A DNA stretch of 55,458 bases from Pseudomonadota bacterium (GTDB lineage Bacteria; Pseudomonadota; Alphaproteobacteria; Acetobacterales; Acetobacteraceae), in NCBI GenBank assembly GCA_021798915.1, contig JAJZBM010000019.1:1-55458 (forward strand), written 5' to 3'. A program made the position numbers and the translations under genes. Numbering within the stretch: the stretch's first letter is position 1; the number at the start of each line of letters is the position of its first letter. Below the pieces are notes generated by a model. The model ran no database searches and was not told where the DNA came from. It saw only the letters and a program-made list of their open reading frames with translations. Below, piece by piece: positions 1-8,999 of this stretch.

Positions 1-1266
1 CTGATCGCCTGCCGCACCATCATCGGCTTCGGCGCGCCGCACAAGGCGGGCACCAATGCCGCCCATGGCTCGGCGCTCGGTGCCGCGGAAGCGGCGGCGA
101 CCAAGGCGGCGCTGGGCTGGACGGCGCCGGCCTTCACCGTCCCCGACGATCTTGCACAAGTCTGGCAGGCCGCCGGCACCCGTGGCGCCACCCCCCGCCG
201 CGCCTGGCTCAAGCGCGCGAACCGGCACCCGCAGCGCGCCGAGTTCGAGCGCTGCCTCGCCGGGCGGCTCCCGGAAAACTGGCTGGAGAAGCTTTCCGCC
301 TTGAAGGCTGAGATCGCGGAGACCAAGCCGAAGCTCGCGACCCGCCAATCGAGCCAGAAAGTACTGGAAGCGCTGTTGCCGATGGTCCCGGAGCTGATCG
401 GCGGCTCGGCCGACCTCACCAGCTCCAACCTCACCCGGATCAAGGACATGGCCGAGGTGTCGGCGGGCAATTTCGCCGGCCGCTACCTTCATTTCGGCAT
501 TCGCGAGCACGCCATGGCGGCGGCGATGAACGGCATCGCGCTCGGCGGCGGCCTCATCCCCTATGGCGGCACGTTCTTCATCTTCAGCGATTATCTCCGC
601 CCGGCGCTGAGACTCTCGGCGCTGATGCATCAGCGGGTGATCTATGTGCTGACCCATGACAGCATCGGCCTCGGCGAGGATGGGCCGACGCATCAGGCGG
701 TGGAACATCTCGCCAGCCTCCGCGCCATGCCCAATCTCCTGCTCTTCCGCCCCGCCGATACCATCGAGACCGCGGAAAGCTGGGAACTCGCACTCCGCCG
801 CAATGACGGGCCGAGCCTTCTGGTGCTGAGCCGCCAATCCTTGCCGACCTTCCGCGCCGATATCACCGAAAACCGCACGGCGCGCGGTGCCTATGTCCTC
901 GCCGAGGCCGATGGCGCGCGCCAGGCGACGCTGATCGCCAGCGGCTCGGAAGTGTCGATCGCGATGGCGGCGCGGGAGGCGCTGGCGAAGCAGGGAATCG
1001 CGACGGCGGTGGTCTCGCTGCCGTGCTGGGAACTCTTCGCCGCCCAGGACGACGCTTATCAGGCGCACGTGCTCGGCACCGCGCCGCGTTTCGGCATGGA
1101 AGCCGCCGCCGGGTTCGGCTGGGAGCGCTGGCTCGGTCCCGATGGCGTGTTCATCGGCATGACCGGTTTCGGCGCCTCGGCGCCCTATGAGGAACTCTAC
1201 CGCCATTTCGGCATCACTGCCGAGGCTTTGACGCAGGCGGTGCGCAAGCGGCTCGATCATCATTAA
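1..1266 (+). CDS. tkt: Transketolase, 3' part (5' end cut by window edge)
   Basis: Thiamine-diphosphate enzyme moving two-carbon ketol units between sugar phosphates in the pentose phosphate or Calvin pathway; cytoplasmic. The reading frame is open from base 1, giving about 421 C-terminal residues of a protein usually near 660. Base 1 already reads LIACRTIIGFGAPHKAGT, a conserved transketolase stretch. The pyrimidine-binding domain follows, with FGIREHAMA (the Glu that activates the cofactor) and HDSIGLGEDGPTHQ. The C-terminal domain ends normally at TAA. The TTG at 301 is an internal codon, not a start. gap follows after 26 bases, probably in the same transcript. Confidence 0.96.
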   Translation: MIACRTIIGFGAPHKAGTNAAHGSALGAAEAAATKAALGWTAPAFTVPDDLAQVWQAAGTRGATPRRAWLKRANRHPQRAEFERCLAGRLPENWLEKLSALKAEIAETKPKLATRQSSQKVLEALLPMVPELIGGSADLTSSNLTRIKDMAEVSAGNFAGRYLHFGIREHAMAAAMNGIALGGGLIPYGGTFFIFSDYLRPALRLSALMHQRVIYVLTHDSIGLGEDGPTHQAVEHLASLRAMPNLLLFRPADTIETAESWELALRRNDGPSLLVLSRQSLPTFRADITENRTARGAYVLAEADGARQATLIASGSEVSIAMAAREALAKQGIATAVVSLPCWELFAAQDDAYQAHVLGTAPRFGMEAAAGFGWERWLGPDGVFIGMTGFGASAPYEELYRHFGITAEALTQAVRKRLDHH

Positions 1267-1292
1267 AAATTAGAACCAGGAGACTCCATCCC

Positions 1293-2306
1293 ATGCCGGT
1301 GCGTATCGCGATCAATGGTTTCGGCCGCATCGGGCGGCTCGTCTTGCGCGCGATCATCGAGAGCGGGCGCGAAGACATCGTGCCGGTCGCGATCAATGAT
1401 CTCGGCAGTGTCGAGGCCAACGCCCATCTCCTCCGCTATGACAGCGTCCATGGCCGCTTCCCCGCCGAGGTCGCGGTGGATGGCGACACGCTCCATATCC
1501 GCCACCAGGGACGCGAATGGGGGCCGATCCGGGTTTCCGCCGAGCGCGATCCGGCGAAGGTGCCGTTTGCGGGCGTCGATGTCGCGATGGAATGCACCGG
1601 CCTCTTCACCAACCGCGAAGCCGCCGCCCATCTGCTGGTCGCTGGGGCGCGCAAGGTACTGGTTTCCGCCCCGGCCGACGGGGTGGACGCGACCGTGGTC
1701 TATGGTGTCAACCACCAGGTGCTGACCCCGGCGATGACGGTGGTTTCCAACGCCTCCTGCACCACCAACTGTCTCGCGCCGATGGCCAAGGTGCTGCATG
1801 ATGCGTTCGGTATCGAACGCGGCTACATGGTGACCATCCACGCCTATACCGGTGATCAGCGCACCGTCGATACGCTGCACAAGGATCTGCACCGGGCGCG
1901 GGCGGCGGCGGTCTCGGCGATCCCGACCTCGACGGGCGCGGCGCGCGCCGTCGGCCTCGTTCTGCCGGCGCTCAAGGGCAAGCTCGACGGCACCGCGATC
2001 CGCGTGCCGATCCCCAATGTCTCGCTGGTCTCGCTCGATGCCAATCTCGCCCATCCGGCCGATGCCGAAACCATCAACGCCGCCTTCCGCGCCGCATCCG
2101 AAGGCGCGCTGCGCGGCATTCTCGCCTACAACACCGAAAAACTGGTCAGCATCGATTTCAACCATGTCAGCGCCTCGTGCAGCTTCGATGCGACGCAGAC
2201 GACGGTGGTCGATGGCAAGCTTGCGCGGGTGATGGGCTGGTATGACAATGAATGGGGTTTTTCCAACCGCATGATCGATACCGCGTCGCTCCTCGGCTCG
2301 CTCTAG
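1293..2306 (+). CDS. gap: Glyceraldehyde-3-phosphate dehydrogenase, type I
   Basis: NAD(P)-dependent oxidation and phosphorylation of glyceraldehyde 3-phosphate (or the reverse); cytoplasmic, glycolysis, gluconeogenesis or Calvin cycle. It has 337 residues, the normal length. The N-terminal Rossmann motif is INGFGRIGR, and the active site reads SNASCTTNCLAP with the nucleophilic Cys near residue 153. The C-terminal end WYDNEWGFSNRM is typical. A GGAG-type ribosome-binding site precedes the ATG. It lies directly behind transketolase. No pgk follows; instead an AT-rich terminator block separates it from convergent pheT. Confidence 0.97.
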   Translation: MPVRIAINGFGRIGRLVLRAIIESGREDIVPVAINDLGSVEANAHLLRYDSVHGRFPAEVAVDGDTLHIRHQGREWGPIRVSAERDPAKVPFAGVDVAMECTGLFTNREAAAHLLVAGARKVLVSAPADGVDATVVYGVNHQVLTPAMTVVSNASCTTNCLAPMAKVLHDAFGIERGYMVTIHAYTGDQRTVDTLHKDLHRARAAAVSAIPTSTGAARAVGLVLPALKGKLDGTAIRVPIPNVSLVSLDANLAHPADAETINAAFRAASEGALRGILAYNTEKLVSIDFNHVSASCSFDATQTTVVDGKLARVMGWYDNEWGFSNRMIDTASLLGSL

Positions 2307-2361
2307 CGGCGGCCCGTACGACCTTGCCGTAACGGCGGGCTGACGTCGCATGAGCAAAGTC

Positions 2362-2410
2362 AAAAAATCGTTCTTTTTTGTAAAAAAGAACCAAAAAACT
2401 TCTATCTGTT
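2362..2410 (+). repeat. AT-rich palindromic repeat, copy 1 (probable terminator of gap)
   Basis: Arms GTTCTTTTTT and AAAAAAGAAC (2370-2391) form a 10-bp stem around a GT loop, followed by CCAAAAAACTTCTATC. A nearly identical block of about 50 bases lies at 55262-55311, and related reverse copies lie at about 2440-2480 and 50281-50320. It is strikingly AT-rich in a GC-rich genome and lies just behind gap, so termination is the simplest role. The conserved flanks suggest a dispersed repeat family. Confidence 0.7.
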
Positions 2411-2413
2411 GAG

Positions 2414-2430
2414 CAGCGCCATAGGCGCTG
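2414..2430 (+). terminator. Short GC hairpin between gap and pheT
   Basis: CAGCGCC-ATA-GGCGCTG, a perfect 7-bp stem with a 3-base loop, with A/T-rich sequence about 7 bases downstream. It could contribute to termination in either direction. It sits between the two AT-rich palindromes. Confidence 0.4.
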
Positions 2431-2439
2431 TTCCAGTAA

Positions 2440-2480
2440 AAAAGTCTTTTTGCTTCTTTTTCTTCAGAAAAAGAAGAATC
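2440..2480 (-). terminator. AT-rich palindromic repeat, reverse copy (probable terminator of pheT)
   Basis: Arms CTTCTTTTT and AAAAAGAAG (2453-2476) enclose CTTCAG. The surrounding AGTCTTTTTG resembles AGTTTTTTGG at the reverse copy near 50290. It lies 18 bases past the pheT stop on the pheT strand, where a terminator is expected. With copy 1 it forms an oppositely oriented pair between convergent genes. Confidence 0.6.
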
Positions 2481-2493
2481 TTCTTTTTACTTC

Positions 2494-4965
2494 TTACCCG
2501 CGCAGCCGTGCCCCGGTCGCGGCGGTGACGGCGGCGACGATCCGCCCTGAGATCGCCTCGATCTCGGCGTCCGTCAGCGCGCGCTCGCGCGGCTGCAACA
2601 CCACCTCGATGGCGAGCGATTTTTCGCCCGCCGGCAGAGGCGGCCCAGCATAGACATCGAACAGCGAAACGCCGGTGATCAGCCCACGTTCCGCACCGCG
2701 CGCCGCGCGCAGCACCGCTTCCGCCGTCACGTCATGCGCTGCCAGGAAAGCGAAATCGCGGCGCACCGGTTGCAGGGCGGCGAGATCGGGCGCGGCGCGG
2801 CGGCGGCGTTTGGCGGCGGGGATGGCGTCGAGAAAAATCTCGAACGCCGCGACCGCGCCGGCGAGATCGAGTGCCGCGGTGACCTCCGGATGCAACTCGC
2901 CGAACGCGGCGAGCACGTTGCGCGGGCCGAGGCGCAGCGTCCCGGCACGGCCGGGGTGGTAATGCGCCGGGGCTTCGGCGACGGTCGCGAGGGAGTCCGG
3001 CGCGACGCCGAGTGCCGCCAGCACGGCAAGCGCGTCGGCCTTGGCGTCGAACGCATCGAAGGCACGCGCCGGGGTTGCCCAATGGCGCGGCGGCGCCCCG
3101 GCGCGGAGCCCAGCAGCGATCTCCCGCGCGCCGCTCGGCGTCGATCCGGGGGCGAATCCGGGTCCGATCTCGAATAGCGCCACGTCCTCGGCGCCGCGGG
3201 CGAGGTTGCGCGCCAAGGCGTGGGCGAGGACGGCGAGCGGGGTCGGGCGCAACTGGTCGAGATCGGCGGCGATGGGGTTGAGGAGACGAAGCTCCGCCGG
3301 CGTCTCGCCGAATCGCGCCGCATCGTTGCGCGCCATGAAGGCGAAGCTCACGCATTCGGCGAGACCGCGGGCGGCGAGCGCACGGCGGGCGAGCGCCGAG
3401 CGCATCCCGGCGGCGGTAAGGCTCGCGCCCGGCACCGGCGTGGGGCGCGGCAGGGATACCGGCGGCACCGCATCCAACCCGCCGAGCCGCAGCACTTCCT
3501 CGACCAGATCGGCCTCCGGCACGATGGCGGCGACGCTGTCGGCAAGGGAGGCGGCGCGATCGGCGGGAATGCTCGGCGCGAGATCGAGGGCGCCGGCGGC
3601 AGCGATATCGTTGCGCCAGGAGGGGACGGCGAACACCGCGCCGGCCGCGTCACGCTCGACGAGTGGAAAGCCGAGTGCGGCGAGCCGCGCGATCGCGGTC
3701 TCGGGCGCGATCGCGACGCCGCCGAGATCACGAAGGCGCGCGAAACGCAACGCGGCGCGGCGCTGCCAGGGCGGCGCGGCGCCAGCGCCGACCACCTCGC
3801 TCGCCTCGCCGCCGCAGAGATCGAGGATCATCCGGCTCGCCGCCTCGACCGCGTCCGGCAGCAAAGCGGGATCGATCCCGCGCTCGAAGCGGCTCCGTGC
3901 ATCCGAAAGAATTTGCAGCCGCCGCCCACTCTGGCCGATCCGCACCGGGTCGAAGAACGCGCATTCGAGGAACATCTCGGTGGTCGCGTCGTCACAACCG
4001 CTCTCGACCCCGCCCATGATGCCGGCGAGCGAGCGCGGTCCGGCGGCATCGGCGATCACGCAATCCTCGTGCTCCAGCCGGTAATCGCGGTTGTTGAGCG
4101 CCCGCAAAGTCTCGCCGGCGCCGCGGCGGATCACCATCTCTGAGCCAATAATTTTTTTACTATCAAAAACATGCAACGGTCGGCCGAGATCGAAGGTGAA
4201 GAAATTGGTGATGTCGACCAGGGCGTTGATCGGGCGGAGGCCGATCGCGCGGAGGCGGGCGGCGAGCCAGTCCGGGCTCGGCCGATTGGTGAGGCCGCGA
4301 AAACTCCGCCCGAGGACGTAGGGGCAGGCCTCCGGCCAGTCGATCCGCCAGGCGAGCGGGCTTGCGAACCGCGCCGCAACGGCGGGCGCCGACCACGGCT
4401 TCAGCCGCCCGAGCCCGGCGGCGGCAAGATCGCGGGCGATGCCGCGCACCGCCAGCGCATCGCCGCGATTGGGGGTAACGGCGATCTCGATCACTGGATC
4501 GTCGAGCCCGGCCCAGCCGGCATAAGTCTCGCCGACCGGCGCCGCCTCGGGCAGTTCGATGATCCCGGCGTGATCCTCACCGAGCCCGAGTTCACGGAGC
4601 GAGAGCAGCATCCCGGCGCTTTCGACCCCGCGGATCTTGCCGATTTTCAGCGTGACCCCGCTGCCCGGGATGACGCTACCGGGCGGCGCGAAGACGGTTT
4701 TCATGCCGGCCCGCGCATTGGGCGCGCCGCACACCACCGAAACCGGCGCCCCCGCCCCGATCTCGACCCGGCAGGCGCGCAGGCGATCGGCGTCGGGATG
4801 GGGGACGGCCTCGATCACCCGGGCGATGCGGAACGGCGCCAGCGCCTGGGCGCGGTCCTCCACGCTTTCGACCTCGAGCCCGATCGCGGACAGGGTTTCG
4901 GTGATGTGCGCGAGTGATGCCTCCGTTTCGAGATGGTCACGAAGCCAGGAGAGGGTGAATTTCAT
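2494..4965 (-). CDS. pheT: Phenylalanine--tRNA ligase beta subunit
   Basis: Beta subunit of the heterotetrameric synthetase charging tRNA-Phe; cytoplasmic. It has 823 residues, near the usual 800. The order is an EMAP-type tRNA-binding domain (about 40-150, PHPDADRLRACRVEIG), B3/B4 editing domain (about 210-380), B5 domain, catalytic-like core, and a C-terminal anticodon-binding domain (last 95 residues, with VRRDFAFL). It starts 3 bases after the pheS stop, so the two are co-transcribed. Odd: around residues 263-275 (4140-4170) a run of A/T-ending codons includes seven consecutive A on the coding strand, unlike the rest of the gene; the encoded VFDSKKIIGSE still fits the family. Confidence 0.97.
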   Translation of the reverse strand: MKFTLSWLRDHLETEASLAHITETLSAIGLEVESVEDRAQALAPFRIARVIEAVPHPDADRLRACRVEIGAGAPVSVVCGAPNARAGMKTVFAPPGSVIPGSGVTLKIGKIRGVESAGMLLSLRELGLGEDHAGIIELPEAAPVGETYAGWAGLDDPVIEIAVTPNRGDALAVRGIARDLAAAGLGRLKPWSAPAVAARFASPLAWRIDWPEACPYVLGRSFRGLTNRPSPDWLAARLRAIGLRPINALVDITNFFTFDLGRPLHVFDSKKIIGSEMVIRRGAGETLRALNNRDYRLEHEDCVIADAAGPRSLAGIMGGVESGCDDATTEMFLECAFFDPVRIGQSGRRLQILSDARSRFERGIDPALLPDAVEAASRMILDLCGGEASEVVGAGAAPPWQRRAALRFARLRDLGGVAIAPETAIARLAALGFPLVERDAAGAVFAVPSWRNDIAAAGALDLAPSIPADRAASLADSVAAIVPEADLVEEVLRLGGLDAVPPVSLPRPTPVPGASLTAAGMRSALARRALAARGLAECVSFAFMARNDAARFGETPAELRLLNPIAADLDQLRPTPLAVLAHALARNLARGAEDVALFEIGPGFAPGSTPSGAREIAAGLRAGAPPRHWATPARAFDAFDAKADALAVLAALGVAPDSLATVAEAPAHYHPGRAGTLRLGPRNVLAAFGELHPEVTAALDLAGAVAAFEIFLDAIPAAKRRRRAAPDLAALQPVRRDFAFLAAHDVTAEAVLRAARGAERGLITGVSLFDVYAGPPLPAGEKSLAIEVVLQPRERALTDAEIEAISGRIVAAVTAATGARLRG

Positions 4966-4968
4966 CGC

Positions 4969-6042
4969 TCACACCCCCTCATGCAGCATCGCCGGGGCGA
5001 GCGGGCTGAAGCCGTAATGGCGAAGCCAGCGGAGATCGCTCTCGAAAAACGGGCGGAGGTCATTGATGCCGTGTTTCAGCATGGTGATGCGCTCGATTCC
5101 CATCCCGAAGGCGAATCCCTGCCATGCGCGCGGATCGATGCCGCCATTGGCGAGGACTTTGGCATGCACCATGCCGCTCCCCAGAATCTCGAGCCAGTCC
5201 CCGCCCCGGCCGAGTTCGCCGCTCCGGCGGTTCCAGCCGATATCGACCTCCATCGAGGGTTCGGTGAACGGGAAGTAGCTGGCGCGGAACCGCACCGGGA
5301 GATCGGGGAGACCGAAAAAGGCGCGGAGAAAATCGATCAGACAGCCCTTGAGATGGCCAAGCGTGATGGCACGGTCGATCACCAGCCCCTCGCATTGATG
5401 GAACATCGGGCTGTGGGTCGCGTCATGGTCGGCACGGTAGGTGCGGCCCATGGCGATGATGCGGATCGGCGGCGTCTCCGCCAGCATGGTGCGCATCTGG
5501 ACCGGCGAGGTATGGGTGCGGAGCACGCGCGGCGGGCCATCACCCTCCCCGCCGGGCGGGAGGTAGAACGTATCGTGATCGGCGCGCGCCGGGTGGTGCG
5601 GCGGGATGTTGAGGGCGCCGAAATTATGCCAGTCAGTCTCGATATCCGGCCCCTCGGCGACGGTGAAGCCCATCGCCCCGAAAATCGCCGCGATCTCGTC
5701 CATGGTGCGGCTGATCGGATGGATCAGGCCGATTTCCGAAGGCCGGGCGGGCAGCGTGACATCGATCCGCTCGGCGGCGAGCCGCGCCGCGAGCGCCGCC
5801 GCTTCGAGCGCCGCGCGCCGCGCCTCGAGCGCCGCGATCAGCGTCTCTTTGACGGCATTCACGCGCGCCCCCTGCTCGCGCCTGGCTTCGGCCGGCAGGC
5901 TCCCGAGTGTTTTGAGCAGCGCCGTCAGCCGCCCGGTTTTGCCGAGCAGGGCAACACGCACCGCCTCCAGGGCGCGGAGGTCAGCGGCGGCGGCGATGTC
6001 GTGTTCCGCGGCGTGGTGCAGGGCGGCGAGGTCGTCGGTCAT
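4969..6042 (-). CDS. pheS: Phenylalanine--tRNA ligase alpha subunit
   Basis: Catalytic alpha subunit of phenylalanyl-tRNA synthetase, forming phenylalanyl-adenylate and charging the tRNA. It has 357 residues, a normal length. An N-terminal helical arm of about 100 residues, rich in Ala, Arg and Leu, is followed by the class II core. Visible motifs are [41 protein letters not shown] (motif 2) and [11 protein letters not shown] (motif 3). It is followed by pheT. The frequent upstream partners rpmI-rplT are absent; a 522-base region and an unrelated plus-strand operon lie there instead. Confidence 0.97.
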   Translation of the reverse strand: MTDDLAALHHAAEHDIAAAADLRALEAVRVALLGKTGRLTALLKTLGSLPAEARREQGARVNAVKETLIAALEARRAALEAAALAARLAAERIDVTLPARPSEIGLIHPISRTMDEIAAIFGAMGFTVAEGPDIETDWHNFGALNIPPHHPARADHDTFYLPPGGEGDGPPRVLRTHTSPVQMRTMLAETPPIRIIAMGRTYRADHDATHSPMFHQCEGLVIDRAITLGHLKGCLIDFLRAFFGLPDLPVRFRASYFPFTEPSMEVDIGWNRRSGELGRGGDWLEILGSGMVHAKVLANGGIDPRAWQGFAFGMGIERITMLKHGINDLRPFFESDLRWLRHYGFSPLAPAMLHEGV

Positions 6043-6564
6043 GCGGCTTTGGGTCCGTCTCGAAAAGGGCTTGGTCGCAAAACCTTTTGCCGCCGCCGCG
6101 CCCGGAGTTCAATGACCCCGACGCGACGGCGCGAAGAGGGCGTTTCCATGGGGCCTGAGCGCCGGGTCGGTTGCGCCGGGGCCGGTGGCTCTGATGGTGA
6201 CGCAGGACGGCCGGCGTTTCGACCGGAAAGCGGCGATGTGCGCGAAGCTTCCGGGTGGCGTCCAACCCCCGCCATTGCCGCCCGGCGGCATGGGTTTATC
6301 CGATCTGGACAAAACAGCCGAAGACCGATGGTCGATTTTTGCTAGCGTGCGCGGCGCGGCGGGCGTGCGATCCATAATCGGGCGCAAGGCCAAAGCAAAA
6401 CAAAGGTCAAAGCAAAGACCAAGACAAAGGGGAGGCTGTCCGATCGGGCGCATGTCCGTGACCGTGGTTCAACAGGCGATTTCTGTCCAACCGAGTCGGG
6501 TCATCACGCAGGCGCCCGGGCTCGGCCCGGCATGACCGCTTCGCCCCATTGCGACGCATGAGAG
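6043..6564. other. Intergenic region between pheS and the catabolic operon
   Basis: 522 bases with no convincing conserved gene; it must hold the pheS promoter (minus) and the promoter of the plus-strand operon. Seen here: on the pheS strand, a potential short Arg-rich reading frame whose stop overlaps the pheS start as ATGA; a GCAAAA-GG-TTTTGC hairpin competing with a longer AAAAGG/CCTTTT pairing at about 6060-6090; a dyad at 6296-6312; and an A-rich tract with repeated CAAAG units at about 6385-6430. The plus-strand frame 6185-6535 looks non-coding. Confidence 0.5.
6296..6312. promoter_or_regulatory. Candidate operator dyad (copy A)
   Basis: TTATCC-GATCT-GGACAA, half-sites matching at 5 of 6 positions around a 5-base spacer. 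It agrees with the perfect dyad at 17501-17517 at 12 of 17 positions, with the same spacing. It lies about 250 bases before the first gene of the plus-strand operon. Inference only; no binding protein is known. Confidence 0.3.
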
Positions 6565-7644
6565 ATGAATGAGATGAGCAACGATAACATCGCCCTGATC
6601 GTCGGCGCGACCGGGCTTTCCGGCAGCTACGCCGGCCAGCACCTCAAGGCGCAAGGCTGGCGTGTGGTGACGCTTTCGCGCGGCGCCGCCGATCTCGCAT
6701 GGTCGGACCGGCATATCGCGGCGGATCTGGAAGACGCCGCGACGGCCGGCGCGGCGCTGGCGGCGGCGTCCGATGTCACCCATGTTTTTTACTGCACCTG
6801 GTCACGCCAGACGAACGAGGCGGAAAACGTCCGCGTCAACGCGGCGATGATCCGCACTCTGTTTGATGGCATCGCGAAAGCACCGCTTCGTCACGCAGCA
6901 CTGGTGACCGGGCTCAAGCATTACCTCGGCTCGTTCGACGATTACGCCAAAACCAAGCCCTATACGCCGTTCCTCGAAAGCAGCCCGCGTCTTCCGGGGC
7001 CGAATTTCTACTACGCGCAGGAAGACGTGCTGTTCGAGATGGCAGCCAGGCGCGGTTTCGCCTGGTCGGTGCATCGCCCGCACACGATGATCGGCTTCGC
7101 GATCGGCAACGCGATGAACATGGCGGTGACGCTCGCCGTCTATGCGACGATCTGCAAACACAAAGGTCAGCCCTTCGTCTTTCCCGGCTCGCCCGAGCAG
7201 TATCACGCCGTGACCGACGTCACCGATGCGCGGCTGCTCGCCGAACAGCTGCACTGGGCGGCAACCACGCCGGCGGCGGCCAATCTCGCGTTCAACACCG
7301 CGAACGGCGATCTCTTCCGCTGGACCTGGCTCTGGGAGCAGATCGCGGCGTATTTCGGCCTCGCGGTCGGCGCCTATCCCGGCCATCCGCAGCCGCTCGC
7401 GACCCAGATGGCGGATGCGCCGGCGCTCTGGGCCGAAATCGTCGCCAAACACCGGTTGCAGGACATCCCGGTCACGCGGCTCGCCTCCTGGTGGCACAGC
7501 GATGCCGATCTCGGCCGCACGCTCGAATGCTTCACCGACATGACCAACAGCCGAACGCGCGGCTTCACCGCCTACCAGCAAACTCCGCGCAGCTTCTTCG
7601 CCGTGTTCGACGCGCTGCGCGCCCGGCGGATCATCCCCGCCTGA
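6565..7644 (+). CDS. PRISE-like SDR family NAD(P)-dependent reductase
   Basis: A 359-residue extended short-chain dehydrogenase resembling the progesterone 5-beta-reductase/iridoid synthase (PRISE) group, which reduces enones with NAD(P)H. The N-terminal Rossmann motif is VGATGLSGSYAG (about 12-23). Typical PRISE signatures follow: VTGLKHYLG with the catalytic Lys, FYYAQEDVLFE with the Tyr, and WSVHRPHTMIGF. A second ATG at 6574 is also possible. It is the first gene of a seven-gene operon with sugar-type transport genes, so a role on a cyclic or unsaturated intermediate is likely. The substrate cannot be read from the sequence. Confidence 0.85.
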   Translation: MNEMSNDNIALIVGATGLSGSYAGQHLKAQGWRVVTLSRGAADLAWSDRHIAADLEDAATAGAALAAASDVTHVFYCTWSRQTNEAENVRVNAAMIRTLFDGIAKAPLRHAALVTGLKHYLGSFDDYAKTKPYTPFLESSPRLPGPNFYYAQEDVLFEMAARRGFAWSVHRPHTMIGFAIGNAMNMAVTLAVYATICKHKGQPFVFPGSPEQYHAVTDVTDARLLAEQLHWAATTPAAANLAFNTANGDLFRWTWLWEQIAAYFGLAVGAYPGHPQPLATQMADAPALWAEIVAKHRLQDIPVTRLASWWHSDADLGRTLECFTDMTNSRTRGFTAYQQTPRSFFAVFDALRARRIIPA

Positions 7645-7682
7645 CGAGCCGAAGAGCCTGACGACGCGAAAGGACCGTGCCC

Positions 7683-7967
7683 ATGCATTATGTCATCCAT
7701 TGCCTCGACCATCCCGGCGCCGTCGAAAAGCGCCTCGCCCATTACGAGGCACACAAGGCCTATCTCGCGGACGCGAAGATCAGGACCGTGATCTCCGGCC
7801 CGCTGCTCGCCGATGACGAGCAGACGATGATCGGCAGTTGCTTCGTCGTCGAGGCCGACAGCCTCGCCGCGGTGGAGGCGTTCAACCGTGCCGATCCGTT
7901 TCATGGCATCGGCCTCTGGCGAACGATCTCGATCCGCCCGTTCGCGAAAAGGGTTGATAACCGATGA
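7683..7967 (+). CDS. YciI-like protein
   Basis: Small cytoplasmic ferredoxin-like alpha/beta protein, 94 residues from ATG 7683. This start is chosen over GTG 7677 because AAAGGA lies about 9 bases upstream. It matches the YciI family: HYVIHCLDHPGAVEKRL with the conserved His/Asp region, ISGPLLADD, and the ending NRADPF. Some family members (TftG) release chloride from chlorinated hydroxyquinols; most have no known role. The stop overlaps the next start by 4 bases, so it is translationally coupled to the Gfo/Idh/MocA gene. A small isomerase, lyase or dehydrochlorinase in the pathway is possible. Confidence 0.85.
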   Translation: MHYVIHCLDHPGAVEKRLAHYEAHKAYLADAKIRTVISGPLLADDEQTMIGSCFVVEADSLAAVEAFNRADPFHGIGLWRTISIRPFAKRVDNR

Positions 7968-8971
7968 GTGGCGAGCCGGTCCGCATCGCCCTGATCGGCC
8001 TCGGCTGGTGGGGCCGGAAGATGCTGAGCGTGCTCGAAACCGCCGCCGAGATCCGCGTCGTGCGCGCCGTCGAGCCGGATCTCGCGGCGGCCCGCGCGCA
8101 TCTCGCCGGCAGGGAGATTCCGATGGCCGCCGATTATGCCGAGGCACTCGCCGATCCGGCGGTGGAGGCGGTGGTGCTGGCGACGCCGCATGCGCTGCAC
8201 GAGGCGCAGATCGCGCAGGCGGTGGCGGCGGGCAGGCACGTGTTTTGCGAAAAGCCGCTGGCGTTGACCCGGGCCGGCGCGGCGCGGGCGGTCGCGCTCT
8301 GCGCCGATGCGGGCCTGGTCCTCGGCATGGGGCATGAGCGGCGCTTCGAGCCGCCGATCGCCGACCTCCTGGCCCGCGCCGATGCCGGCGCGTTCGGGCG
8401 CATCCATCAGATCGAGGCGAATTTCAGCCACGACAAATTCCTCACCCTCGCCCACGACAATTGGCGGCTTTCGGCCGATCAGGCGCCGGCCGGCGGGATG
8501 ACCGCGACCGGCATCCATCTGCTTGATCTCGCGGTCCGCCTTCTTGGGCCGGCGGCGAGCGTGCTCTGCCATTGCGAACGCCTGTCGTCGGACCTGCCGC
8601 AGGGCGACACCGTCGCCGCCTTCGCGAAATTCAAGGGTGGCGGCACTGCTTATGTCTCGGCCTCGCTCGCCAATCCGTTCATGTCGCGTTTCACCGTCTA
8701 CGGCGCCAAGGGCTGGATCGACATCCGCGACAAGGCGCATGTCGAGGCGCCGGCGGGCTGGGTCGTGACCTCGGCGATGGCCGGCGGGCCGATCACCACC
8801 GCCGAGGTGGCGCCCGCCGAGCCGGTCAAGGACAATCTCGTCGCCTTCGCCCGGGCGATCCGCAAATCCGCGCCCTATCCGATCACCGCCGCCCATCTGG
8901 TGAACAGCATCGCCCTGCTCGAGGCGATTGTCACCTCGGCGCGGAGCGGCAGGGTCGAGCCGGTCGCCTGA
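7964..8971 (+). CDS. Gfo/Idh/MocA family oxidoreductase
   Basis: NAD(P)-dependent dehydrogenase of the glucose-fructose oxidoreductase/inositol dehydrogenase family, 335 residues. It shows an N-terminal Rossmann fold (IALIGLGWWGRKM), the hallmark CEKPLALT with the catalytic Lys near residue 94, and a C-terminal substrate domain containing GGMTATGIHLLDLAVRLLG with the catalytic Asp/His region. Family members oxidise a ring hydroxyl of sugars, inositols or glycosides. It sits between YciI (4-base overlap) and a zinc alcohol dehydrogenase in the transport operon, so it probably acts on the imported compound. Exact substrate unknown. Confidence 0.9.
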   Translation: MSGEPVRIALIGLGWWGRKMLSVLETAAEIRVVRAVEPDLAAARAHLAGREIPMAADYAEALADPAVEAVVLATPHALHEAQIAQAVAAGRHVFCEKPLALTRAGAARAVALCADAGLVLGMGHERRFEPPIADLLARADAGAFGRIHQIEANFSHDKFLTLAHDNWRLSADQAPAGGMTATGIHLLDLAVRLLGPAASVLCHCERLSSDLPQGDTVAAFAKFKGGGTAYVSASLANPFMSRFTVYGAKGWIDIRDKAHVEAPAGWVVTSAMAGGPITTAEVAPAEPVKDNLVAFARAIRKSAPYPITAAHLVNSIALLEAIVTSARSGRVEPVA

Positions 8972-8999
8972 ACCTTCGTCGGAACCTGGGGAGGATACC

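Noticed and set aside
301-1266. Transketolase starting at TTG 301
   Set aside because: The same frame is open and conserved back to base 1, so 301 is internal to a gene cut by the window edge.
6185-6535. 116-codon plus-strand frame before the PRISE-like gene
   Set aside because: Low-complexity Lys/Arg/Gln tail, no ribosome-binding site, no family resemblance; treated as intergenic.
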